A program made the translations under genes and the position numbers. Positions 24,755-36,767 of a stretch of 64,000 nt of DNA are shown one piece after another; within the stretch, counting starts at the first letter, position 1, and each line of letters starts with the position of its first letter. The notes beneath the pieces were generated by a model, which saw only the letters and a program-made list of their open reading frames with translations, searched no databases and had not been told where the DNA came from. Origin of the DNA: Heterobilharzia americana (taxonomy: Eukaryota; Platyhelminthes; Trematoda; Strigeidida; Schistosomatidae); assembly GCA_944470555.2 (NCBI GenBank), contig OX104127.1, positions 129,891,113 to 129,955,112 of the forward strand. Direction: 5' to 3'.

Positions 24755-25150
24755 TCATCATGGGCTGACATCAGTTGGAGAAACAATAGAAACCTGGAAG
24801 CACTCGACAGCTGTTTCGTTTTAGTATGGGACTCCTCAGCAGTGTATACGCACGATACCACTGGGGATCGAGCCAAGGACCTTCAGACCCTGTTGTCAGC
24901 ACGTTACAATTGAGCTGCTGGGTAGAAATCCAGTGGTCCATATTTCTTGATTCTGTCAGTTCACAACATACTGCGATCTCCATCCAATGCAATCGTTGAG
25001 TATCTGTCCTCAAATCCGATTTGGGTTTGATCCATGATGGAACCATTAGTGCACACTATTGAAGGGTTCCATACTAGGTCGAAACAGCTGTCCACAACTT
25101 TCAGGTTTTTAATGTTTATCCAACTGATGTCAGTCCATGATAAATACAAA
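24755..25150. repeat. HHR-B SINE, opposed pair (minus then plus)
   Basis: The minus-strand unit (about 24757-24960) has a B-box-like GGCTCGATCCC and a hammerhead segment with an intact CTGAGGA and GAAAC. Its stem II is eroded (GTCC opposite AAAC). The plus-strand unit (about 24965-25150) has a damaged core (TATTGAAGG). The two are joined head to head. Confidence 0.7.
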
Positions 25151-26902
25151 CTTGAAATCAATCAATAAAATCCCCACAATCCTCCAAATTGAATATCTAG
25201 TCATTTATTTATGCTACTTATTGTTTCCAAGCCTTGTGTCGAAAGTAATAAGTAATAAATTTTCATTAGAATGTGTACCTTGCTATCGATAGAGAACAAG
25301 TTGATTTTAGGCGTGCATAAACTTGGAGTACCCTTCTTTAAAAATAGATAAACAAGTCATTCTATAAACTTAGAAAACTTTACCTATACTTCTAATTAAC
25401 TTCAATACTTATTCTTCTTTCATATGAGAATATCTTGACCTAGAAATACTAAGCATCAAACAAAGACGAGTGAATTACAGATGTCTCTTTTGTAAATAAA
25501 TATTAACAAATAGTGCTTCATACAAACATTGACCTTATTCCAATGATCATCCCAAGGTGAAAAGTCTTTTATGATATTGAGTTGAATGGAACGATAAGAA
25601 AGTCTCACAATATATCTTTAAGAAAAAGATATTTTCCCAACTTTGATCAAAAGTCAAATTCATTTATTTTTCATGAGTATTGTTATTTTTTAAAACCGAT
25701 TATTTTGAAAATACTTGAAACTAATAGAAGATCAGTTCATCACTTGGGCTTGAGGATATACAATGCCATCTAAAATGCTTAAAATATTTACTCAGACAGG
25801 TTAATCTTATGGAAGCAATTCAAAGCGGAACTAAGTTTAGTGAGATCTGGAACGTTTTACTTCTCAGGTAATAACAAAAGGCAAATACTTGACAGAAGAA
25901 ACGTTGCATGATTTGTTAACATTTGAGAATGATGAAAAACATTAGTAAACATTTATTACACTGTCTCAGTGGAAAAGTTGAACAAATTGATGAAAATCAG
26001 AAGATAATGACTAGAGCTAAAAGGAAAGCATAGTTAACCATAGCTGTTCATAAACAGACATAACAGAACTTATTTTTGTGTAAATTTACTCGGATGCAGT
26101 GCTGTGTGATAAGGAGCAGATAAAATCTGTCAGTTACTCAGCTTTTGAGATTCGGTACATTGCAGCTTGTGCTACATCTTCATATGAAACTATTCAGATC
26201 ATATAAAATACTGTCATTCATTAACATGGTCAAATGTTACAATATAGGTCAAAATGGAGATCTGCTGTTTGAGTGAATTGCACGTTAGCGAGAAACATTG
26301 AATAAGAACCGTTATTAAGTGGAGAAATACGCCTGGTTTAAAACCTCAAACCAACCATTAGGATATCAGTCGAGTAGAAAATGATCTGTAAAATCAGTTG
26401 ACAGGAGATTGTGATGATATAATTCATAAACTCACTCCATGTTATGAAAATTTCATCCACTAGAATAACACCAAGTACAGTAAACTGATGGTGATTAACA
26501 GGATTGATATAGTTGTTATCAAACCCATTGTTGGTTGATGCAAAAACTCAGGGGGAGAAGGATAAACTAAGCAACATTTAAAGCATGAAAATATTTAAAG
26601 GCACTTTAGAAAAACCGTCTGGAACTTCACGACGTAAAATCTATAAACAGACAAAATCATCATTGTAACTGACTGTGAATTGTTAAATTTCGCAGTAAGA
26701 AATTGTGTAAACTACTTCATATCTCTTATGAGCTGAGATTTTACAAGAAATGTTGTCAAAATGGTGTTTATAAGAAGCGAATTTCATACTTCCTTGCAAG
26801 GTGTTTTTCACTTATTTTAAACTGGTATTCACCTACTACTTATCTAACTAAAATGTATCATTTGTGTACAATCATCTTTCATCATCTTGTTTTATTGTAC
26901 AG
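25151..26902 (+). other. End of C1q intron 1, no gene seen
   Basis: AT-rich, with no supported exon. It ends in the T-rich acceptor (TTTATTGTACAG) before the C1q exon. Confidence 0.4.
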
Positions 26903-27156
26903 ATATCAATCTAACCAAATTACAATTGGGTAAATTGAATACACAGTTACAGTCAGTGCAATATAGAATTGCATTTTTTGTTGGTCTCGAGTTTAACGTC
27001 ATTGAAAAGCCATTGGAAGAAAATCCAAAATTGATTATGAATAAAGTGATTACAAATTTGGGAAATGCATACAATGCAGTGACAGGTGAATTCACTGCAC
27101 CAGTTAATGGTGTATACATCTTATTCTTAGCCATTTCAGCTCAAGGGAAATCAAGG
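26903..27156 (+). CDS. C1q-domain protein, exon with N-terminal half of the C1q domain
   Basis: Bounded by an acceptor (TTGTACAG, 26902) and a donor (TCAAGG|GTAAAT, 27157). It enters in phase 1 and leaves in phase 0. It encodes a Leu-rich helical lead (NLTKLQLGKLNTQLQSVQ) and then the first half of a C1q/TNF-like jelly roll: RIAFFVGLEF, then IMNKVITNLGNAYNAVTGEF, TAPVNGVYILFLAISAQGK. The signature F-x(5)-N-x-Y-x(4)-G-x-F-x-AP-x-x-G-x-Y of C1q domains is essentially complete. Such proteins are secreted and trimerise through the domain. The ligand cannot be deduced. The next exon at 30742 supplies the second half. Confidence 0.88.
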
Positions 27157-30100
27157 GTAAATGATAAAGTTTTTTCGATGATGTTTTTAGTTATACGAGT
27201 TATTAGGTATTAATAGACAGTCTGAAATCTTGTGAAGACTATATATGGCAAGAAATGTAAAATGAGAAAATCCTTCCCCTCATGTTATAGCGTGAATTTA
27301 TTTGTTATCCGTTTTGGAAGGTTAAAAATCAGAAAATTACAAACTCGTCTTACTCAAAATATTTTCTGTCGATGGTTTTAAGTCATCATTTAATTCATAA
27401 GTTAGCTCCTTTTAGACTAGATCCTCTCTCATTTGATTACTGGAATGGTTTTCAAATGAAACCTTAATCATACTGCAATCGGTTAGTAAATAAGAACTAA
27501 GAAGTAGAAAATACAGCAAACGGATAATGCATCTTGTGAATTATTGACAAATGGTTCTTTTTATTCACAGATGTAGTTGAAAAAACTCACATAAGTTTGA
27601 GTGATTGTAGATAATTATACCCTCAACTGTCGTTAACACTACCCATAATTGTAGTGCTTCTTTATGACTTTGTGAAATTGTTTTTCCTTTTATAACGCAT
27701 TATTAATTTTTTAGGTCCGAAAGACAACCCTTCTTTACTTTTCATTGAGTATCTAAGCGTAGATTTCAGTGTTAGTAATCATAGTCACCTAAGTTGTATT
27801 GCAAAAGTTTATATTTTAGATTACTGTTATGACTTTAGTTACAAAAAAATGTTTTGCTCAGTAGTATTGTGAAAAACTTTTCACGACTTTTTTTATTAAG
27901 TTCCAAATACTAGTCTACCAGATTTACAGTAGAATTGATGGTTTAGAATAATCATCGAGTTGGGGGGGCTGGATAAATTTTATGAAATACTTGTGATAAA
28001 GTCTTTACTTAAGTGAATAATCTATAACGTTAATAAATCATTCAGTTACTGAAAATGAATGTTTTTCACAACAAGACCAGCTGATCGTGAAAATGTCCCA
28101 GTCTTTATTGTGTTGCTATTGTATTCTATTTTAATTGCAACTAACAGTGATATCTCAGATATTGGTTTCATTCCACTTAGAACTTAACCGACAGTTGCAG
28201 CAACATCGTTCTCGGCATCAGAATTAAAAAAGAGTCCGGGTTTTGTAATGTCTGATAATATAAAAATACGCATCATACTCAACTAGAGAAAGGGACGTTT
28301 TAACTAGCAGCTATCGGCTACTTAGTTTAGGTTTCATGGGAATTTATTCATTTCAAAGTAGTATTGATCACTGACTGACACAAATTGAAGAAGAAACTGA
28401 TAACCTGGAGATAATGGATAACCGTTCCATCCTAGTGTGGGGACTCAAATCAGTACATGAATATAACCCTGTTAGTAATCAGACTCAGGACCTTCAGGTT
28501 GCGTGGCGATTGCGCTGCCACTCAACCACTGGGTTGAAATTCAATGGTCCACAGTTCTTTACATCTGTCAATTCGCGCTATAGAGCGATCCTCCTGATTT
28601 ATATCCCTGAGGGGATCATGTGTAGGTACTGCTAAGAACTCCTATACTAGGACGAAGTAGCTGTCCAGTACTTCCAGGTTCTCAATGGATCTCCAAGTGA
28701 TGTCAATCTATGAGGAATATTACCATGAGTTATGCGCAATCTCAGCAAATACGGGATTATTAGGAAGCCCTGTTAAACAAAACTACTGTGAATAGCCTGT
28801 ATTTATAAACATGCTATTTTTAAACTTGAATCTCACCAAAGTGTGCATCTGCATTCAGCTGACAAAAATCTAAGTGGAATAAAACATTTTTAGATTCTGC
28901 TTACAACCAGAACCAAAACAAATGTAATATATTTTTAGACTACTTACCTTTTAATTTCAGTAGTATCATATTTTAAACAAAAGAAAAATGATAAAATTAT
29001 TGCACCTTTTGGGAATGCATAGTACAGTCGAAAAAAACTGTTAAGGTGTAAATTGTAATTTACGTTATCGAAGAAAACAAATGAAGGTTTCTAAGCAACT
29101 TCAAGTATATGTAAATGAATATATACATAGCTGAAAAAGGACCACTTCAAGTGTTGTATATTTCGCTTTGTTACTGACATGTATTTTTAGTGACATCAAA
29201 TTACATGCCTTCTAAAATATAAATCATTTTCACCTTTTTTTGAAAAAGGGAATGGCCCACACTAATCACTGAGCCGTAGGTAGAGTTAAAAAAACTACTG
29301 CATCTCGAAATACTGAGGTGAAGTTGTGAAACAAGGTTTCATGCAATGCATCTATTAGAATGAACAGCCACCATGTTTTCATATAAATAGTTCGAGAAGT
29401 CAATGTGTGATCAGATTGTTCGAAATGTATAGTGCTAATACATCATATGTTTTTTGATAATCTCCATCTTCTTATTACAGTGGTTAAATTCATCAAAGGG
29501 ACCAGTCACTTTATTTTAGATTACTGCTTTTTCATGACTACTCTGAGGAACATAACTTTTAAAAAATGAAAATTATCATTCTTCCAGAACTATCATGTTC
29601 ACTTGAATTATTCCTACTTTAAAATGGGAAAAAATTTGTCGTCAGAACTTGGTTGCACTTAGTGTTTTTACAACAGAATTTTGGGGAAATGAACTGTGTA
29701 GAAAGGTCTTGCTTTAAATTAATATCCAAGGGATTATCAGGTGTAGAGACAAATTTCATGACAGAATACAGTTATCTCTCATCTGACCCCTTAGAAACAT
29801 TACTCATTCGAAAAAGTTTTCCGATAGCAGGTTCTAAGATTTTATCGAAAGAATGATGAAATCAGTACTAAACGGCGATTAAGTTCATCGTTGACTTATT
29901 GACTCCTCCACAATATCTGACGAATTACTCAGATGTATTGGGAATAAAATACAGTGATCCAAAGTTATCACTGATAAATCTATGAATGGACTTTGAATTA
30001 TCCCTTAGTGTAGTGATGTGACGTGGCATGAAAACCGTAAGATTTTTAACTGAGATTAACTTCTTGCCGACCACAGCAGGCATCTCATTTAATGCATGCT

Positions 30101-30741
30101 GCTCTTCTAGACTCTTTCCAGGATAGCTGAGTCTTCTTCCAGACATCAGATTAATGGTTTCGTTCAAGTCTTAAGCTAAAATTGAGGTAAACCTTCATTT
30201 TGAGTGGGAAATACACCACATATGAGTTTCGCTAAATTTCTGAGGGTCATACTAAGTGTTATGAAACACACAACTAAATGAAAATCACAATATGACGCAA
30301 TATTTGAGTTATGTCTTAGCGTAATTTTTAGGATATTGAGGATTGAAGGTAGGAACAGAAAGATTCCTTCAATATCTCATTTACTCCAGCTTGGACTTTC
30401 TGTACGCATGGCTAGATATTTGTTCGTGCTGATTGGCATCAACTACTTTCTGAGTAGATTAGGAAGTTGCTGAGGTCTGTCTGAAGCCTAATTACATCTT
30501 CCATTCTATTTTCATCAGGTCTTCATATCACTAGCAGAAAAGTAGATTTCTGTTCGTAGGTAACAATACCAGTGAGGTTAGCTCGGACTCCTAAAACTAA
30601 TTTTCAGTCATCAATCTTTTGTGTGAAATGCATTAAATAGTAATAGTTTTGAGTAAACTAAACATATCTGGCAATAATTTACTACTTAATACTCTCACTA
30701 TTTCTATATACCATTTTCATTGAAATATCACACACATACAG
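27157..30741 (+). other. C1q-gene intron (3585 bp)
   Basis: Splits the C1q domain between strands, in phase 0. It contains an HHR-B SINE pair at 28.4-28.7 kb and otherwise AT-rich DNA. An antisense open frame at 29925-30167 has some coding character but no recognisable family or splice context, and may be a repeat relic. Confidence 0.7.
28395..28725. repeat. HHR-B SINE, opposed pair, degenerate
   Basis: The minus half holds GATAACCTGGAG, then CCGTTCCATCCTAGTGTGGG. The plus half holds TGCTAAGAACTCC, TATACTAGGACGAAGTAGCTG, TCCAGTACTTCC. Both hammerhead cores are damaged (CTAAGAA; GAAG for GAAA). Confidence 0.6.
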
Positions 30742-30969
30742 GCAGTTGTACGTTTAATGCACAATGATAAGCAAATATTTGATGTTTGGTCTGAAAGTTC
30801 ACCTTGGGCGACAGCTACAAATCAAGGCATTCTACAAATGTATAAAGGTGACCGTGCATGGTTAGCTATACGTGATGGTGCTTATTTTTTGCATGGTTAT
30901 ATGTACTCTACATTCTCTGGTTATTTACTATTTGATGTGAATAATAATGAAACAATCAATCTACCATAA
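30742..30969 (+). CDS. C1q-domain protein, terminal exon with C-terminal half of the C1q domain
   Basis: Follows an acceptor (CACATACAG) in phase 0, continuous with the exon ending at 27156. It encodes AVVRLMHNDKQIFDVWSESS, then WATATNQGILQMYKGDRAWL, AIRDGAYFLHGYMYSTFSGY and LLFDV, ending at a TAA. This is the classical second half of a C1q domain: the ATxxxxLxL-GD-xVW strand, the aromatic xxFSGYLL end. The three firm exons add up to 234 residues (262 with the candidate exon). AATAAA at 30992-30997 is a likely poly(A) signal only 22 bp past the stop. Confidence 0.9.
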   Translation, partial: AVVRLMHNDKQIFDVWSESSPWATATNQGILQMYKGDRAWLAIRDGAYFLHGYMYSTFSGYLLFDVNNNETINLP

Positions 30970-30991
30970 TTTACCTACTTTTACTATTATC

Positions 30992-30997
30992 AATAAA
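30992..30997 (+). promoter_or_regulatory. Likely polyadenylation signal of the C1q gene
   Basis: Canonical AATAAA 22 bp after the C1q stop codon. The 3' UTR would be very short. Confidence 0.5.
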
Positions 30998-30999
30998 TG

Positions 31000-33055
31000 T
31001 ATGGGTAAGTTATACAGATAAACTGTGTTCAGTGTTAAATATATTCACATTTTGTTTTAATTCAACTTAATTTTGTTTCCTTCTGAAAGTTTTTAAAAGA
31101 AGTTACCTCTAAATTACTATTATTCTTTTTGTTATCGTGCAAAGACTACCAGTTGTGGGAGAAATGTGAACACTATCCTCATAGTTTTCAGAGAATCTTC
31201 ATGCTTTATTCTTAATAAAACAAGTGCCATGTTGGTAAAATAAATTTTGTTTCCTTTATTCTACCTCAATATTTTAATGTTTATACTCTTTCCTGCTTGC
31301 AGATTAACAGAATACATCTTTTGTTTTAAATGGCATTTTAAACTATATGAAATAAGAACCTAATTACCTTGCAACATTCCATTGGTTACGTTAAAGAAAG
31401 TTATCGCTAATTTTTTCTTTGTGTTTGCACATTTTTCAGAGATGTTTCACTAATAGTACACAAAATGGATGCATTGACAATATTCTTTACGGTTTATATT
31501 TAGAAGCATCTTGTCTTGTAGCTTACAAAAAACGCGATTGATGTGCAAGTTGGTTTTAAGAACGCGTATACATAGACAGGATAAATAGCATTCTGATTAA
31601 AATGTGTAATAACAGCTAAGTATCAAGAAGTACAGTTTTGCGTCAAAGTATCTAAGTAATCCATCACTGAATATCTATCCGAAAAATGACTGGTTGAGTT
31701 TTCTGTTTTTTTGGGGTCCTAAGAGAAGTCGAATAACTATTCATCTCTCAGTGTTTGAAAGTATGTTGATTCGGTCAACTTCACTGTGGATATCACACAA
31801 ACATTCCTGACTTTTTATCAAGCTAATACAATTACAACGATGGCCATTGAAATTATGTCTAGAAACTCACCAACCTACATTCATGTTACCTCCTTTCTGG
31901 ATAGAAGTACTTTTCTTTTTGTCCTGAAGATAGTCTTACTAATCGCCAACCTCTTCATACGGTTTTGAATATGTTTAAACGGCTATTTTAAACTACTTGT
32001 TGCGACTACTTTCTACATCTTCTATGATCTTGATATCGATCAGCAAGGATAGCTATTTGGTAGATTGCATATATCTGCCTGAATTAACGCTGCTTCCGAT
32101 TCGCATTTTGCCTAAAGAAAACCGGTGGTAATTTTTCTTTGATTAGTTCAAACACAGTCACTAAAATGTGCTGACTTTTACTACACGTCATCCATAGGAC
32201 AGTAACAATTTTTGATTACTGCTTTTATCAAAGACTGAAGAAGAAATGAAGCTTTTTCGGGATGGAGGTAAATTACAATATTTTACAACCATTTAAAAAA
32301 TTACTTCGTTTAGTCTCCATTCATTATTAGTTAAAGCTGAACCCAGTACTTTTTCTCTGTCGGAATTCATATGCTTTAGTTTAGGTGTAAACACATTTGC
32401 TAAACTCAAAGCAATTTTTTGATTATCATCGGCAAGCATTGCCTATCCCCTTGTTTCGTTGAAGTTGATGGTCAGGAGATCAACTAATGTTGTCGCTTCG
32501 CCTACGGTCAAAAATGAGACTTTCAGAACCCAGATAGGACGTTCCATCCCCAGGTTTATATATGCATATATATGTGCGTATATATATGTATATAAACTAC
32601 AACTTTTCACTATGCCGTTTAGTCGAACCGCGGTATACAACAGACCGTGGACGGTTGTCTAGAATATAGAAAGACAACATAACGTGCAAAGCAACTAAAA
32701 CCAGGCGTAGGGTTCTTAAAAACAGCCTAAATATGAGAAATTAGTCACACTAACTAGATGAGGTCAGGTAAACAACTGTAATTAGGTTTGAAGTACATGA
32801 TTTAAAAAAACATCAAAATGGCACGACATATCTGTCTACAGATATAATTACCGGAAACAGTTTTCGTGTGCGATATTGAGCAAAAGTTTGAAATTCATAA
32901 AGTTAAATTGGAAATGATGCTTAATAACCTTCATTAACATTGGGCAATAAATATGAATATAATGTTGAACGCATTAAGATTGAGGAAATATAGAAATTGA
33001 TTCAAATCGGGGGTATCCGGGGTCTTATTAGTATTCATCACGGAAAGATATTCCT
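31000..33055. other. Intergenic AT-rich DNA, no gene seen
   Basis: No supported exon. A (TA)-rich, partly palindromic microsatellite lies at about 32558-32597. Confidence 0.4.
32558..32597. repeat. TA/TG-rich microsatellite
   Basis: Imperfect ATATAT run with TGTG interruptions. The open frames crossing it on both strands are artefacts. Confidence 0.8.
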
Positions 33056-33059
33056 TGGG

Positions 33060-33620
33060 GGACCATTGAAAACCTGAAGGCATTGAACAGCTGTTTCATC
33101 CCATTATTGGAATCTTCAGTAGTGCGACCAGGTAACGAACTCAGGACATTCATTTTTAGCGACGAATAGTTTGTATTCGAGTCGCATGGTCGAAAACAAT
33201 GGACAGCATTTTCCTACCTCTGTTAGTCCGTGATGAATACCGAATAGAAACCAGTAAACCCCTTAAAACCCCAAAGGGAACTGCTTTTCAGTGGGCATTG
33301 GTGAATTGCTTCGAGATAAAACTTTTCGAAGTTCTAATGAGAAGTCCTGACCTATGGGGAAAACCATTTCGGAAGGGAAGGGTTATGCAACGATGACAAT
33401 TGATGAAGGCCACGCTATGTTGTGGACTGATAGAACTAAGAACATTTGGACCATTAGGTTCCGATCTGGTGATTCAACGGTAACTTAATTGTTGCGAAAC
33501 CTGAGGGTTTTGGAACTAGTCAAAGTCTAGGTTATGGGTGGGGGTTACTATGTAGTCGCATAGTAGGATGTAACCACTATCCAACACACCCACGTTTTCA
33601 GTAGTTTCGCAACTAAAGTC
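33060..33620. repeat. HHR-B SINE units (minus copy followed by plus copy)
   Basis: The minus piece near 33080-33135 has CTGAAGA and GAAAC, with a short stem II (TTCC with GGGA), so the catalytic core bases are retained; stem I pairing is poor. The plus piece (about 33215-33535) carries GGTGAATTGCTTCGAGA, then GAAGTTCTAATGAGAAGTCC, as in the full unit at 34.8 kb, and ends with a degraded box region. Confidence 0.65.
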
Positions 33621-34569
33621 GCTTCATGAGGAGTACCAGCTCAAAGTATATAAGTTGTACTAGGACACAAATTAGTAAAGTTTAGAGATCAGTGAGGAAA
33701 ATAGCTAGAGATAAAAATAATATCTGTGCTACAGAAGACATATAGATTAGTATTCTATCATCAGCGGACTTTTTATTGAGGTACTTGAAAAAAAATGGTT
33801 TAGTGCTAATAATTTTAGAAGCCTTGACATATGGTCATTGTGCTTAATAGATGTCCACATCAGAAAATTACTAAATAGTCTTTTTGAAACATTCTATTTT
33901 GAATGGCTGAGAAAATTCCGTGTAGCCTGAAGGTATAACAATTCTAAACTCAATCTTCTTGATCTTGTACTACCAGTAATTTGATATCGGCATATTTTTA
34001 TTCATGAGAAAAAGCTTGATAATGTTACATCTTAACACAACCGACAGAACGGCTTCATAATTTCTGTTATTCGTTTGATCTATGAAGTTGAAAACACTAA
34101 TTTTGACAGATATATAGACCATCAGTTCGACATTGTGACAGAACTATTCAATACAAATTTAATGATGCGTTTAAAACGCATGAATAATAAACGAATAGTT
34201 TGGATAGCTACTGGGAAATAGCTGTATTAAAAGGTCTGTTACACATGTGACATGGACCACTTTATGTTATAGCTGTTGAGATGTTTGGTTCAGGTATTTT
34301 CCACAGACAGCTATAACCTTTTTTTCTTTAGTAGATTACTAGTTATGGTATACCTGCTTTCCTTGCCTTAAATTTCCGGCTTAACTGTTTTCATGCAGTC
34401 ATTGGAATAAAGTATGATATTATTTTAGTTTACTTCGTACGACTGTAAAGTAATTTTCTTGCTTTGATTAGACGCAAACTTTAGCAGTAAAACCAAGCAA
34501 AAGATTTTTAAGATTATGCATCTCACTGAATTTCTTAAAAATTTTTTGAGATATAGTTTTTTCAAGTTG

Positions 34570-34727
34570 TTATCCATCATAGACTGACGCCAGTTGGAGG
34601 AACAATGGAAACCTAGAGGCACTGAACAGCTGTTTCGTCCTAGTATGGGACTCCTCAGCAATGCGCACCCTCGACCCCACCTGGGATCGAACCCGCGACC
34701 TTCAGGTTCTGTGACTAGCGAATTAGC
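34570..34727 (-). repeat. HHR-B SINE, minus-strand partial unit with B box and ribozyme
   Basis: Minus strand: a truncated A-box region, a perfect B box (GGTTCGATCCC, 34693-34683), 18 bp spacing, a complete hammerhead at 34664-34619, then the 3' part TTTCCATTGTTCCTCCAACT. It abuts a plus-strand unit directly, forming an inverted junction. Confidence 0.75.
34619..34664 (-). ncRNA. Complete hammerhead ribozyme, HHR-B type
   Basis: The 46-nt minus-strand motif has stem I GCATTG/CAGTGC (6 bp, one G-U), core CTGAGGA (fits CUGANGA), stem II GTCC/GGAC, GAAA, a 2-bp stem III (AC/GT) with loop AGCT, and cleavage triplet GTT (fits NUH). Every conserved catalytic base is present. The very short stem III matches the S-alpha ribozyme design. 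Confidence 0.75.
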
Positions 34728-35150
34728 CTACGAGGAATAACAACTTGAAATACTTCCAAATCCCCACAACTCCCTCAAAATTCAATTGAACTGGTGCGCA
34801 TTGGTGACCAGCTTCGAGAGGTGATTCTAGAAGTTCCAATGAGAAGTCGTGACCAGTGGGGCTAGCTTGATGGTCATGAAGACAGTTACTCAACGATGAC
34901 ATTGTTAGCGGTTGTGCTATGTCATGAACTGACAAAAGTTGGAAATATGGATCATTGGATTTTGACCCGGTGGCTCGATGGTAACGTGCTTGTCACGGAA
35001 CCTGAAGGTTGTGGGTGCGCATTGCTGAGGAGTCCCATACTAGGACGAAACACCTGTCCAGCGCTGCCCGGTTTCCATCGTTCCTCCAACTGATGTCAGT
35101 CTACAATGAATAACAACTTGAAATATTTCCAAATCCCCACAACTTCCTCA
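34728..35150 (+). repeat. HHR-B SINE, full plus-strand unit preceded by the tail of another
   Basis: The tail motif AATAACAACTTGAAAT, then CCAAATCCCCACAA, is present both before (34737-34776) and at the end (35104-35145), so a unit is preceded by the end of another in tandem. In between are CCAGCTTCGAGAGGTGATTC, the A-box-like TGGCTCGATGGT (34971-34982) and the hammerhead at 35019-35064. The B box is missing because of an internal deletion of about 30 bp, compared with the 34.6-kb copy. Confidence 0.75.
35019..35064 (+). ncRNA. Hammerhead ribozyme, HHR-B type, intact core
   Basis: Stem I GCATTG/CAGCGC (one A-C mismatch), core CTGAGGA, stem II GTCC/GGAC with a 7-nt loop, GAAA, stem III AC/GT with loop ACCT, cleavage triplet GTC. 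All core positions are kept. Confidence 0.7.
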
Positions 35151-36704
35151 GCATAGTTTTTTATTGAATGTAACCCTTGATTCACTTTGATTCTTTAAAA
35201 AACATTTGTTAGTACATCAAAAGTGTCAAACAGCTTTCATAGGATTTTAGATGAATAATGAAGGAATTTTCTAATCTAGGTATTAAGTGATGTCACATAA
35301 ACTTTGTACAGTTGATAAGAATAAACACGTAGGAAAATAATACTTGATTCAAACAATATACACTGAAAGAAGCTAAATGGAAGATCAGAAACTGACTGTA
35401 ACTGTTTGATGAAGGAAGCATCTAAAATGAAATGAATGCTAAACTGTTTATCACAAGTAAATCAACGATAGAATTTGTATGTACTTCTTTTAAACACACA
35501 ATACCTGTCTGTAAACAAATAGTTTCAATACCCTAGAAGATACAATAACACCACTCACATTGTTTTAAGTGGTTTGATACAACTTTGCCCTAGATCAATT
35601 ACTTTTCAAAAGGATTCGACAGTCAGAGGTTTATAGAGTGTACTGTAATGAACTAACTGATACATTTTCTTCATTTACCTATCACTTTGAATGCAACTTG
35701 AAAACATACAAATGTAATAGTCTGTCTACTTCTCTCAACAAAAGCAAGTAGAATGAAAAATGAACATTTATTCTGTTGAGAAAATCAACTCATTCTTCAT
35801 ATACTGATGAATATGCTTTCAGTAGGAAAATGTAATTTAAAGATTAATAGCATAAAACATTATTAATATTTTCCTAGGAATATCTATAACAATATAAGCC
35901 TTCAATTCAAAGTTCACCTACAGAATTTTTGTTCAAAACATATGAGTGCACCTTTTTGAAACTCAAAACTCATCTGACGTTTTGTGAATTTATTCTTATC
36001 AACATTTCCTATTTAACGTACTCAATCCGTCAGAAAAACCTCAACCTCATGTCTAATGAATCCCAACTGTCTGCGACTGTATTTTTGACCACACTATCTG
36101 AGATATTCTGAGTTATCACAGTGAGAGTTGAACTAGGAACATATAGACGATATCTTCTTTGTCCATGTTCGTTGTTGAGACACCGAAACGCTTAATAAAG
36201 ACCAGTTTTCAGAACGAAGGTGAAATTAAGCTTGGCGTTACAGACAGATTGAGTCACATTCATATTTTCATCATTTTGTCGAAGTTATTGGATTACTGAT
36301 AGACCATAAACTTAAGGGTCATATGATTTGGGAAATTTCAGCCTCGTAATTATTTTCGGGATTATGTGGAAGTTAAAAGTTATGCATCTTCAAATTTAAA
36401 CATGCTTACTGGAGATCATCTCACTTCTATGAAGTTATCACACTTTATTTGAGATATTTTTAATTCAATTAGAAAGAGTATTTAATATAGTCATTAAGAA
36501 CACAGTCTTGTCCGTTTATTAATGAAGGTTAATTCCTAATCTAATGAACAGACAAACAAAACATTTTTTTAGAAGAAAACTGCATGTAAACCACGGTTCT
36601 AAAATGTCGTATTGATAAATAACTACTAAAACAAGAGAAGGAAAAATTAATTTAATGTAAAACGCACTGGCATTTTAATTGATAATTGGTGCTTATAGTT
36701 TGGA
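35151..36704. other. Intergenic AT-rich DNA, no gene seen
   Basis: No supported exon or recognisable element on either strand. Confidence 0.4.
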
Positions 36705-36767
36705 ATTCATCATGGACTGACATCATTTGAAGGAATATTGAAAACTTGGGTGCACTGGACAGCTGTG
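36705..36767 (-). repeat. HHR-B SINE, part split off by LINE-B copy 2
   Basis: Family sequence from CATCATGGACTGACATCA to CACTGGACAGCTGT ends where LINE-B copy 2 begins. The rest of the unit resumes at 38707 (GGGACTCTTCAGCAGTGCGC). The missing piece is the hammerhead's TTCGTCCTAGTA, so the insertion broke the ribozyme. Confidence 0.75.

Noticed and set aside
29925..30167. Antisense open frame inside the C1q intron as a gene
   Set aside because: Coding character is weak, the upstream sequence is full of stops and no family is recognised.
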